Assembly: GCA_013397115.1 (NCBI GenBank)
Contig: VWZW01004130.1
Location: forward strand, 66,215 to 130,214
Source of the DNA: Edolisoma coerulescens
Taxonomy: Eukaryota; Chordata; Aves; Passeriformes; Campephagidae
DNA length: 64,000 nucleotides
Direction: 5' to 3'
Part shown: positions 1-12,530 of the stretch, in pieces
Layout of the letters: every line of letters starts with the position of its first letter
How positions within the stretch are numbered: the stretch's first letter is position 1
The notes under the pieces: model-generated
The model's input: only the letters and a program-made list of their open reading frames with translations
Database searches by the model: none
What the model was told of the DNA's origin: nothing
Program-made: the position numbers and the translations under genes

Positions 1-121
1 ACTTGAAGAGCTTGAAACTAGTGAACTCCATAGGTGCCTAAGAGCAGAAAACTTGTATTTCTGGTGAATGATGTAGCCAGTTTTAAACCTCTCTCACTGC
101 TCCTTTAAGGATAGCCCAGAA

Positions 122-143
122 CTAAATAAAATAAAATAAAATA
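122..143. repeat. AAATA/AAAAT microsatellite
   Basis: About four units of a five-base A/T repeat. Confidence 0.85.
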
Positions 144-3100
144 GAAGACCTTAAGCTTCAGACCAAAGCTTTGACTTTGAATGAATTGCTGAGGATGAAA
201 AGAGAAGAGGCGGGTGTGTTCTGTTTCATGAAATTTAAAAAACAAACAAACATAAAGTAGTGTCTGCAGTCAGGAGAGCTTCTTTCCTGGAACCAGACAT
301 TCATAAACATTCTGGAGGTCTTCACTTGTCCCAAAGTAATTTCATTTTTAGCCCTGTTTGGGGAGTCTTACAACCTCTTCAGAGTTGAAGGTTTTTCTGG
401 AGACCAGAGCTACAGAGCTGCCATGGCTCCGTAACCCTTCGTGCAGCATTCTGTGTCAGAGCATGAGGGCCAAGGAGTTGCTACTTTCTGTAAAACTCAA
501 CAGGAACAGGAATCTGATAGTACAAGTCTGTTTTCTTTTTGAGGTGTGAGGATCCCATTTCTCTTGTAACCAGAAAAATAGATAGTTAAATAGCATTATG
601 CCTAATTGTATCCTTCTTTCCCTCCCCTCCTATTGACACTATAGGAAAAGGCTTGACAGTGACATCTCAAACTAAACTTCCTCCTCAGGGACTTGGTTAC
701 CAGCAGAAATGTTAGGTACTTGTTTGAAATCTTGGGAAACTGAAAGGGCCAAGCTTTAGGCTTAAAGAAAAATAAAAAAGTTGTTCTTATATGATATGTA
801 CCTACAGGAAGCCATCAGATGTCCTTCTCAATTTTATGATAAATGATAAATAATAAATGCTGGGGTTTGGCATTAGATCTTAAATGGTGTTTGAATTAAA
901 CACTCGTAGCTGGATAAAATGGGCTTAGACAGGCTTTACTTTGTTTTGGTGCTCTGGAACTAATCATTTACAAATTGCTGAGCTAAGGGGCACAAATTAA
1001 TGGCATTCCAGCATCTTAAAACATCCCTTGCTATGTCATATTGAAAAAAATGTGTATTTTGTGTTCAGATGCTATGAATCTCAAAAATATTTCATTTATG
1101 TGAGACGAATAGAATCAAGGCAGAAGCTGAGTTGATGGTTTTTGTCAGTTACTTTCAGTTATTTTGAACACTGCTGTGTATTTTTGAGTAGCACAGAGAT
1201 CTTTACAATGTTTACAAAATTACTTTCTAGTAAGAAGCTGCAAAGAATTTTCTGCCATAGTATTTTTCCTATGTAGGGTTTTAAAAATATTTTAAATGGA
1301 GGTATGGGTATCACAAATTTACTCGCAAAAAAATTCACTATACATCAAAATGTTTACTTCTTAACCCCATTTCACTTTTGCTAAGTTTTCAGATTTGTTA
1401 AAGTAACAATGTCTTCTATTGCAGAGTGTTGCGACTTTCCAAGGATTCAAAGATATTTTGCAGGGATTCTCAACTTACTATTATACCATTTATGAAGGAA
1501 ATCTTCTGTTTCATAGTAGGATGTTTTCAAATAATGTTGAATATATGTTTCATAATTGTTTTATTGTACCCAGGTTTTTTTTGTAAAATGTGTTTTGGGT
1601 AGTTACATTGTAGCCTTCTTCCTGCATGTGGGTAGGAATATTAACAAGCCTTTTGGTTCTTATGTTGGACATTATTTAATTTTAATTTGCTTTTTCAAAG
1701 TAATTAAATGGAAGATGGATAATTTACTTTATTGACCCCGAATCTGTCCTTTGACATCTATTGATAAATCTAATATAAAAACTGACAGTGACTTTTCCCA
1801 GACATATCTCTTGATAGAGACACATATTGGTATCAATTTTGTACATTTTAAAGTGTGGCCTTGACTATTACAAATCTTTGTCCAAAAAAAACCTTGATGG
1901 GCCACCTCTGGTTTACCGGCTTTTGGCATTCATATTTGTGATTTTTTTGAGGTTCTGCTGCCAGGTGCCATTGCCATGGAATATTTAGTCATCAGGCCTT
2001 GGGGCTGTTTCAGTTTGCCAGGTTTCTGTCTAATCTCCCCAAATTCAGCAGTAATGCTGCCCAGGATAGCTGGAAGCAGCAGTGGGACTAGAATTATCCA
2101 GGTTCGCAACTTTTCCAGCACTGGGTGTAGACAAAGGCAGGAGACCAAGGTGCAGCAGATGTCATGTCCCATTTGCAGACCCGAGGCATGGTTATGTGAG
2201 GGCTGTGCTGGATACTCTGCCAGTGTGGGCTGGAGGGGATGGAGCAGGAAAAAAGTGGCTCTTCTTATCTTCCCACCCCCCTATTTCTCATATGCAAACA
2301 CGAACAGCACGTCTTCTAGGGTTCTCTATTTTTGTCCTGTGTTTCTTCTGTTCCCACCTCTGGCAGCAAGGCTATGTTGAGGTTTGCACGTTCTTCCTTG
2401 AGGTGGCAAAAACTTGATCTTTTTTCAATTTCTTTTTTAATATGTATCTAAAGCCTTGAGCAGGTGGATGTAGGTTCATGTAGCACCTGTGACCAAAAAC
2501 TATGTAATGAAGTCCAGACCTGCTTTTACTTTGAATATTCCCTTCCAAAAAAAAAAAGTTATTTTTCTTATGTGGTTTCTGGAGGTTCTTCAAAGAAAAC
2601 CCTGCTGTGGTTGTAACTATTCTCTCCACTGCTACCTGCCTCATTCCCACATTACTCTGTCATTGCAGGTGCCCAGGAGGAGCCCTTTGTCCTCCAGAGC
2701 TTGTAGGTCAGTCATTTTTACTAGCACATCTTCCATCAAGGAAAGGGAAACCAGATGTTTTTATTTGTTATCTGACTATCATGTAATCTCTGTGGAAGTG
2801 TAGAAAGTGCCAGTGGTGCATAGGTGTCCTCAGCACCACCACCTTGCACTCTCCCATCTCTGCAGGCATCTCCAGCGGTTCCAGGGTCACTGGAGAAGCA
2901 CAGGTGGGCCACCTCTAAGCAGTGTAACCCTAATAACCTTGCACATAAAGACCAATCAGTTTTTTCCTCCCTACCCCCCAGCAAGTGATGAGAATTAACA
3001 GACCATACCAAAGTATTGATTAGAGAATTCGTTAGAGAGCAAAAATTGGATGTGACCAATACTGTAGCCTTCAAATTCTAATAAATCCTAGCTCTCTGTG

Positions 3101-6100
3101 CATCTTCTACCACAACATGAGAGTTACAGAGCCTGGTGTTTGGGTTATATGTGGTAGTGTAAGCGCCACTTCAATGTTGTGCCTTCAGAGTTGGCAATTA
3201 TCCTGATCAGAGTAATTAGAGGTACTTGTGGGGGTAGTACTTGTGTCAGTCCCCCCCACCATGTGTATACAGCTTTTCTGTTGCTTTAACAATGCCATGT
3301 CATAGTAGGCATTACAGGTTTAAGTTTCTTCCTTGGCACTTAGAGTGTAAGTCCTAAAATAAACTGATTTATTTGTAGAGATGTTTTGCATTTAGGTTAT
3401 TGTGTGTTTTGAGCAGTTGCTGCAAAGTACCTCATTTCCAAAAATCACTCCCTGAAACTCACTTTGTTCTGCCTTGTGCCTTAAATCATGGAGATACATA
3501 TGTGCTTAACTCAGAATTTTCACTGTGTTTGGTATTTCGATGGTGAGACTGAGTGAGTAATAAGTTATTTTATGTAGAAATTGCATATATGGCTCAGAGG
3601 AGCTTAGGGGTCATGTAGTTCATGACTACTCTTTTGTAAAACTGGATATTCTTATACCTCGTCCATTCCTGGCATATCTATCTATCTCTGTGTACTTTAA
3701 CCTCTTAAAAACTGGTACTAACTTTTCTGGTTAACTTTTCCTCCCTAATGCATACCAATCTTCTTTGCTGCAAAGTAAATCCATTAGTACAAATCTTGCT
3801 TTGATAAATTTGGAAAAGAAGTGTTCCCTCTCATCTCATCTCTTCTTTTCAATAAGTAGTCCTAGTACTCCTAAGCCTCTTTTCTTGAAGCACAATACAT
3901 GAAATAGCATGAACCAAATTAAGAGTAGGACACCTACTGCACCAATACAGACTGGTGAATAACCACTTAAAGAAGTGTCATTGCATAAAAGGGTGTGAGG
4001 GTGACCAACTACAAACTGACATCAAGTCTGTTGTAAAACAGTTAACATTGTTTTGAGATGTACAGGAATATCCTATTCATGTGTTCGGTTGCCCTGTTTT
4101 AAGAACAAGATTTTGTAGCCAAGCCCTGCTGAATTATTCTTGCTGAACTTTGCACCAGTGCTCCAACTTAGGACTTGAACAGGGAATGTTTGTCTCATGC
4201 AGTGTCTCAGGTTGAGTTTGAAAATAATGTGGTTGTTGTCCATCACCTAAGTCTGCAAAGAACACACTAGAGTGCCCTGGAATTTGAAATAACTTCTCTT
4301 GGGTCCAGCACCTTAGCCCAGTCCGATGTTGACACATTAGAAACCTGCTCTTGACATGTGTCGTCTTCCTACTTTCATGTCATGGCCTTTTAATCTCCTT
4401 ACCTATAGTGCATTTCCACAGTCTGTCTTTAAGTAAAATAGCAAGGCTTTTTTTCGAGTTGCGTAACTTCAGTTCACCTATAGCACACTTACTGCTTTTC
4501 TTGTGTCAAACCAGTTTATTTGCCAAGGCAGGAAAAAAAAGTGACTTTTCTAACCAAAATGTTCCTCCCTTGCAAAAAGCTGTCTTGTGGTGGTGAGTCA
4601 GCAATATTTAATACCCTTCTAGAAGCTAAAGTTGGGGAGAATAGTCTAAACGTTTTTCTAACACTTTTTCTGGTTTCTTTCTCATGTCATCACACCTCAA
4701 AAGGGGATTTCTAATTCAGTGAGACCTTTCCAACCCTTTGAGTTGAAGATAATTGCTAATGGCTTAGAGCATGCTCTAGAACAGACAAGAACTTTAATTA
4801 TGCAAATTCTTCCAGGCTTTGCCATCTTCAACACTTTTATTCTCAGTGGTTGTTTTCCCAGTTGTATACTTCTCCAAAGCATCTGCCAGCTCTTTAACTG
4901 AACATCATAACCATCTTTTCATTAGCTGTTTATTTACTTTCATCATGCCTGCTCTGTCCTTTCTGTTTCTCCTAGTAGGGCCATAGAATTTCTTCTATAT
5001 TTTCTCTTTGGTTACTTTTTTACCTAAACTTCTGTGACTCTTTTTTTATGCTAGTTGTGTGAATTTTATTCACTTCTAGTTTTGTAAATTTGTTTCTCAA
5101 ACTTCCTGCTCAATAATCTGTACTTTGGTTTAGGCTATTTAATTTCTCATCACATTTTTTTGATAGAATACAAAATTAAACTAACCATAGTACTTTACTG
5201 GTTTGATTGAACATCTGTCAAATTTGTAGTACCCTTGAAAAGAATAAATAAAGCTTTGAGACCACTTGCAGGATACTGCTGGGTGGGCTCTATACAAAGA
5301 GAGCACAACTAACGCTTCCTCCTAATATCGTCCAAAACTCATCTTTATTAATGAAATTCTTGAGTGGGACGGTGAGGTGTCTTAACATGTCTTATTTGAA
5401 GTAGTTCCATATTTTTAAAAAATCAATTGTAATGTTAAGTCCTACAGGACACTTGTGGCAGTCTGTATAACTCATTGTTTAGCATCCTTGCTGACAGTCT
5501 AGGTTTGTTACTGGAGGTGGAGTAACATTTTGAGGGGTTCCACTCTGGTTTGGTTTCCAGCAGATGATGGTTTCAACTGGGGTAAAACAGAACGTGTGAG
5601 GTTGTTTATTGAAATAGGGAGTGTGTGTAAACTAACAGGCTATCTTGGGACATCTGTATGGTGGAATAAGGTGCTGTGCTGGGCTATAATGGCAGTTTGT
5701 TTTGTAGCTGTAGTTGAGGATCCTTTAAGATTCAGTGGCTTATCTATATTATGCAGTTGCCTTTACTCCAGTAAAGGTGTGAAGGCAGATTTCTATGTGT
5801 TTCTCTCAGCAGAAGCAAAGTATTCAAAGATTAAAAAAACCCCAAAAAATTTAACTATGCATGAAGGTGAAAGTAAAGTTGTTGCATGCAGAACAATAAA
5901 AAACTACATTAATTTTAGTATTGCTCCAAAAGAACAGAGTTAATGGTGAAAACATACTGAAAAGAACTGAACAAGACTATTTTTTATGTTTAGAACTACA
6001 AGAGGTAGGTTCTTGGCGTAAAGGTGAACTGGCTGATTTTAGATTAGGGTGTCTTCCCTAGTTAACCATAAGGATATAATTAGCATTTAATGCTCAAACA

Positions 6101-6194
6101 CTCATTGTGCACTGTATTGCTGTCTTTCTATTCCTTAATAGAAAGTGTTTTCTGACTGAGAGATAGTCTTAACTTCATACTGGTTATAAATATT

Positions 6195-6212
6195 TGATCA
6201 AGTACTTGATCA
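6195..6212. repeat. 18-bp perfect palindrome
   Basis: TGATCAAGTACTTGATCA equals its own reverse complement. Pairing stops at the next base on each side. Confidence 0.97.
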
Positions 6213-8190
6213 TCTCTCGAGCCATGGGGAATCAGCAAGTCTGGCAGAAATCATACAAGCTGTACATGCAGTTTTATTTTGAAGTGTGACAGATGTTACG
6301 ATGAGAAAGGGAGAGAAAATGTTCTTTGAGCATTTGTGATAAGTACGGTACAGGTTCACGTGTTAATCTTCAAGATAAGGCCTGAGAGGAGACTTCTTAT
6401 CCAAAAGGGAAAGACAAGTTTGGAAGCAGAGAGTCATGATGGACACCTTCTCTTTCTTCTTTTCCCCTCAAAGTGTACCTATAACTTAAAAAGTGGTGTT
6501 TTGCTGCTTTCAAAAGTTTTCCAACCAATATACCATCATTCATTCAGATTCACATTTTCACTGATGTTAATGCATGGCATATTTAGAATATGATTTCTTT
6601 CCTAACCAGTACTGTCAAAATTCAGTATAGAGTCCTAGACTTGTACATAATTTAGAGCTTGCTAGGCTACTGTAGAATATTTTTGTAGTGAAAGTGCAAC
6701 TTACACTGGAAAAAAAAAGTGCTGTAAGACTAGTATGAATAATTTCAGATTAGTGGTAGTCTCTGTTTTGGTATGTGCTTGGTGTTTTTGCTGGTATCTA
6801 AAACAATTCTTTCTCAGAGAAAGATGATTGGGAGCATACAGAGTGTCTAGATCCCAGAAAAACAAAGTATGTGTATTTATGTAATAGTCAAATGATGTGG
6901 CTTATAATAAATGACAGGATGGTAGGAACATGAGTGGGAGGAAAAAAGCGGGGAAAGTTTATGTTTCATGATGTGAAATAAAAGTGGTTTTCCCATTTTT
7001 TCTTTTCCCTGGATAATTGCAGATAGTGAAAATTCTTATTCAGCTGAGGGCAGTGTTTTAAAGGGAAAAATTGTAGTCAGAATAAATTCCACTTTTTAAC
7101 AGCAGAGGTCAGAATATGTCAAGAGATATGAGATCAGTTTTGCAGTGACACTCAGATTGTGTATGAATTCCCTCTTGCTGTCAATGCAGGCTCTCAAACT
7201 GAGGCACCAGGCCTGGAGAATACTGTCCAGCATAAGATGCATGAGTTTTTAGCAGCATATTCATGGGTGCATGCCTTAGTTAAAAAGACATTGTATAGAT
7301 GTATCACTTTGGACTTTCCACAAGTTAGACTTGTGTTACGGTTCTTCTGCATGCACATCTCCATATATTGTGTAGTACAAACAAAGAAATCTTTAAGCAA
7401 CCAAGTATTTTACAAAGCTTGGTATACAGGCACAGGAGGAAGTGGTGGGTGACATTTCTCCTTTCTGTAATGGTTTCTTATGCAAGAGAACTGTTCATGA
7501 AAAGATGTGTTGCTCTCCCTATCTGTGTTTTTTACCATTTAATTATAGAGAAGGCTAGAACACCTCTGCTCTAAATATGAAAGTACTGGTATCCTCCCTC
7601 CCCACCCTGCAAACGTGCTGACATACCTGGTGCATGTTACCATCACACTGAGAATGCTGGGTGAGATGGACAACTAGTTTAACTCAGTGGGGTAATTCCT
7701 TTGTTAGTCTGTAAGTGTTGTGCAAGTCACGGTCAAATGCTTCAAGATGAAATTATATCCAACTTCTTGTTCTAACAAATTATCTAAGAGTATGTATGCC
7801 CAATAAAACACATGATTTTGTGATGCCCCCAAAACCAGAATTAAATCTTGCATTGGAAATAGCATCAGTGCTACAAAGTATCATTCCTTTCTCTCTGGAA
7901 TTTTGAATTAAAAAATCCCCAGGGATATCATTCTGCTTTGATAAAGCAGTGACCTAATGTTAAAAGCTCTTCCCAGTTTTGTTTTTTGTTACGGTAGGAG
8001 AAACATCTTTGTTACTGAGCTTTAAATAAAATAGTAAAAAAGTTCATGTAGAAATCCTAATCACTTACTAGATCAAGCAGCAGAAATTGGCATAACTTCA
8101 TGCAACATGTATGGAGTAAAATATTTAAATTGGGGGCAGTCTGTGCTTTGTCTGTTGCTAGGCAAAATTTCAGACATTCTTGGAGTCTGC

Positions 8191-8293
8191 ATGCCCTGGA
8201 AGACAGCTGGTCACAGAAACCATTGTGGCTCAAACCCGAAATGCCTGAGGCATCTTGCCTATGGTGGAAGAAGATCTCAGTCTTCCAGGGCAT
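8191..8293. repeat. Inverted repeat with nested central palindrome
   Basis: A 14-base arm, ATGCCCTGGAAGAC (8191-8204), is exactly complementary to GTCTTCCAGGGCAT (8280-8293). Inner arms ACCAT (8219-8223) and ATGGT (8261-8265) share the same centre at about 8242. A near-palindrome ATGCCTGAGGCAT sits at 8241-8253. Confidence 0.9.
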
Positions 8294-9278
8294 AGATAAT
8301 TCTGTCTCTGAAAAACTATATGGGTTACTGATGGTATTTCTCCATGTAATGCCTTTTTATTTTTAAAGACAAAATAAAGTTAAGCTAAAGACAAAAAATG
8401 CCCAAAGTACATGCATCTGTTCATAATCTAAAAGTAGTTACAAGGTACAAACCTAATCCTACTAAATTAATAAAAGAGAGTGGTCTTTCAAGACTGTTTT
8501 TATATCTCTGGATATATTTTCTAGTGCAATTTGCCTGCTTGTATATCAGTGCTTTTCTTGTGTGTGTTTTGTGGAGCTTTTTTAATCACTGTAGATGTAT
8601 CATTAGGGGAGATTATGTGTATATATGTGAACCAGCCCACTACTGATTTGAAACAGGACTTAAGGTCAGAGTGTGTCTTTGAGAAAGGATGTATTTGCCA
8701 TATGCAGATAAATTCTTTAGTACTCTGCTGACTTGTTTTCCTCTGAACAACAACAAAAAAAGTTTTTTCATCAACATGGAATTTTCTAACAATATCAAAA
8801 GCTGGATATGGAGGATTCACATTTTAAATGCTTAATGGGTTGAATATGGAGACTGTGATGTAAATTTTTGCCTTTCCCTTGCAGAATATGGAATTGTTTA
8901 CAAAGAGTCATGAACATTTCTGCAAGGATGTCATAATAAATACAAGCAAATTATAATTGCCTTATGTAATAAGGGGGAGATAGACTGCTTTTGACTAGTA
9001 ATTAAATCCTACCTCTGGGCAGTGTACGTAGCAACTCTGTGTAGCTGCTGTGATAGTCAATCTTATCTTGGGTTCCTCCACACACCCAAGCAAGGAGGCA
9101 AGCACTCTGTCAAACCAGTTTGGCTCCTCAAATAATTAAATAAATAAAGCTGCATTTGCAGAGGAGCAATGAAATGGCTGGAGGAAGTGTCATGCTGGAG
9201 GTGGTTGAGTAATGCTTGGGTCATATGTGATGCTCACCCTGGATCAGAAGTGGAGTGATGATGAGTGATGATGTTTAA

Positions 9279-9302
9279 GGGGAAAAGGGGATGGGAAGGG
9301 GG
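9279..9302 (+). other. Canonical G-quadruplex motif
   Basis: Four runs of three or more G (GGGG, GGGG, GGG, GGGGG) are separated by AAAA, AT and AA. Whether it folds or has any role is not shown by the sequence. Confidence 0.75.
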
Positions 9303-12300
9303 AAGTGTTAAAAGACTTTGGGAGAGCAGCAATTGTCACTTGTGGCTTCTCTTCTGGACCTCCGTGCTCTTCACCTCAATTATTTAATTGTAGTGCAGCA
9401 ATTATCCCTGCGTGGGGCTGCCTGTGACTGGCAGCTGATAGTGCAGCTGCTGTCTGTGGTTTTGCAAACCATGCATCAGAGATCCCTGGAGGATGAGAGC
9501 TGGCTAGTGCTGTTTGGCTTAATAAATACTCCATCAGCTTCACCAGAATGTTCAGATAGGAAGGAAACGTGACAGGGCAATGTGGTGCTTGAAGAGGGAC
9601 CTTTTCAAGTCATGTTACGTTGTTAAACAGGGTGAAGTCCTGATTTTGAGGTCGTTAGTAGCCTGATCCCTGATTTCTGCTAGCAATGACATTTGATTTT
9701 TTTGTAAAGGCAAATATATCTCAAACAGTGAAGGAGTTTGATTTTTTTTTCTTTGTTTTGGCAGGGGAAATATATCTATGATTACGTATAGTGTGTGGTT
9801 ACTTTTCAGGGTGGCACTGTGCCTGCTGTGAGATGATGGAAGGGTCTTGAAGGAGGTGTAGCTATAACAGGATCCTCTGAAAAGCTGAAAGCTGTGTGTT
9901 CAAGCACAAGAACATGTTCATTTCAGATTTCTCAAAGTATAAAGACACTTGACTATCTTGCTACTTGTTCACCAAATATTCCTTTATATTTAAATGCTCT
10001 GAAAGGGCAGCATTCATATTTTGGAACTCTTCAAACACCTAATCAGTGACAAGTGTTGGTCAGCAAAACTTGCTGAGTCTAAACTTCTTTATTCCTTTGC
10101 CCAGACTGATACTCTGCCTCCTCTAGTTGTTCTCCTGTCATCTTTTCAAATGCACGCCATCCTTTTGTGGTTCCCTTGGACTTGAATTTCCTCCACAGCC
10201 GTCCTTCCTCCTCTGACTGCAATTATTTAATTTCTTTGCCAGAGGCGATTTCTTTCATCTCCTGCCAAGGAGAAGGACTGCGCATAAGCACAGAGCCTGT
10301 GGTCATGTGTGGTACGTGATGTCTCCCATTAGATGGTGCTGTGCAGCAGTGGCAATGGCCTCTGCCGCCCAGCGCTGGGATACAGGAGCTCACACCTGGA
10401 GTGCAACATCCCTACGAGCCTTGGGACCGGGAGCATTGGAAAGTCTTGCTCCCAGTATAGTAACTTGGTCCATGCACAGTGCTTTTCAAATAGCACGATA
10501 TAATTATTTGTATGTGTTTATATTCCTTTCAATTCCATATTTTATAAGTTTCCCCAACTACCAAACAAGAGCTTTACAGTCTTGCTTTTGTTTTTATTCA
10601 GACAGGTCAGATCAGTGGAGTTCTTCTAAGCTAACCCCTCCCCCTGAATTATTTAAATTCCAGGGAAGAGCATAATATTTCTCCAGCTGAAGTCAGCATT
10701 AATTTCAGTGACTTCCACTTGATTGTTTATTTCTACACAATTGCTGCTAGATAGTATTGAAATTTCTAAACTGCATTGTTTAAGCACTGCAGTTAATGCC
10801 AAGTGCCATAGTTTACTGAGAAGTGATGTTGTGACTATTTTTCCAGGCTCTGTGCATGACACTAATTGCCTTTACGGTGTCTTTGACCCTGTTAAATGTT
10901 CGTTTCCACACAATTTCTTTTTTCTCTGTCCATCTGTTTCCTTGTTAATGAGCTAAGAGAACCTGGTGAAATGGCTTGGAAAGCAGCGTGTGTAGGAGAG
11001 AGAGATATAGAATTCAGGGGATGTGGGGACAGGAGGGAAGATGTGCAGAGAAGGCTGTTGGTTCCCTGAACCTCGTGTGCACACAAATGGGTGTAGTGTG
11101 AGAGGGAGAAGGGGGAGTGTTGGTGAATGCTTTGGGCTGAAATGGACTCAATGCACACCTCAGTATGCATGCTGCTCAAAGTACTGCTTCCAGGCTGAAA
11201 ACTTTGAAAAGATTGACAAATCTCTAGTAATAACAAGAAACTATTTTCATGCATGAATAACCTTGCTAAACATGTGAAAACAATTGTATCTAAAGCATTT
11301 CCCCTTTGTGTGCATTTTCTTTTATCTAATGCCTTTTTTCCTCCTCCTGCTGAATGTCATTTCAAGACCTTGTTGTTAGCTCCCTGGTTTGCTCATGGCA
11401 CCAGCGCTGGTCTCTGGAGAAGCATGGAGAAGTATTTAAAATATACAAAAAATCAAAGTATTGAATACACCCAGGATCAAGGCAGTCAATTTGTAAGAGA
11501 TAACTGTAATCTAGGGCAGAAGCATACTCTGCTCTTGGCCATTTCATCTGGTTCTCTGTATCTCTCTGCCACTTATATAAATAATCCCAGCAGGGACCTG
11601 CTTGCAAATAGCACCAGAGTTTTAGCACGTTTTTCTTAATCAGCAGAAGCAAAGACATTGTTTTCTTTAAGGTCCTTCCTGTAAAAATAGATGCCAATGG
11701 ATTGAGAGCCTGTATTGAAATTTGCAGCATAGACTCCAACCTAGAATTATAATAGTATAAAACTGAATTTAGGAAATATAAACATTCAAAGGCTTTTTAC
11801 AGTTTGCATTTATCATTTTTTTCTAAATGAGCAATATCAAAATATTTAGAGATTCAATTACACTGAAATGGAGACATTATTTAAAATACTAAATATAAAA
11901 TAATAGATTAAAATGTTAGACAAATGTTATTTTATTACATCTCCGGCAAAAAAAGTCTAAGCTGGTATTTGCTTTAGTTCTTTTTTTATGTTTGCCCTAG
12001 ACAAATATGATTTTTATTATCGTAAAATTTTATCTGTTAATATTGCAAGTAATGCCTCTATTTGCATTGAAGCTTTTAAAAACAATTTTATTTCTTCCCC
12101 TGTTCCCCTGAAAGCAAACTGCTGCAGTTGTCATAGGCTTTTCCTTCCTCCTTCAGCAAAAGAAATTATACAGACAAATTTTGCATAGAGTTTTTTGGGG
12201 TGGAGTTTTTATTGTTGCTGTCTGAACTTGAAGTTCTTTGTGAGGGCAGGTGACTCCCTATCCCATTGGTCACGTACTGCCTGGCTGCCAGGACGCTGCA

Positions 12301-12507
12301 TCACTGGATCTTTGGGTATGCTAAGCCTCTCAAGAATCTGCACAAAAGTCTGAACGTTGTCCTTTTCTTATCTCCAGCATGCTGTGGCTCCAGCCCTTCT
12401 CTGATGCTTGAAACCCTGTTTCAGTTGATATGCTTATTTTTGGGGCAGGGGAGAGGTGGTGGGTTGTGTGTGAGTGAGTTACATTGAGATGGGGTTGGGT
12501 TTTTAAA

Positions 12508-12530
12508 TTATTTTATTTTATTTTATTTTT
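12508..12530. repeat. TTTTA microsatellite
   Basis: About four TTTTA units followed by a T run, in intronic DNA. Confidence 0.85.

Noticed and set aside
5530..5943. 137-codon + strand frame with an Ig-like looking phrase near its end
   Set aside because: It opens with TTG rather than ATG. A frame of this length is expected by chance in 64 kb read in six frames, and the Ig resemblance lacks the second Cys and the Trp.
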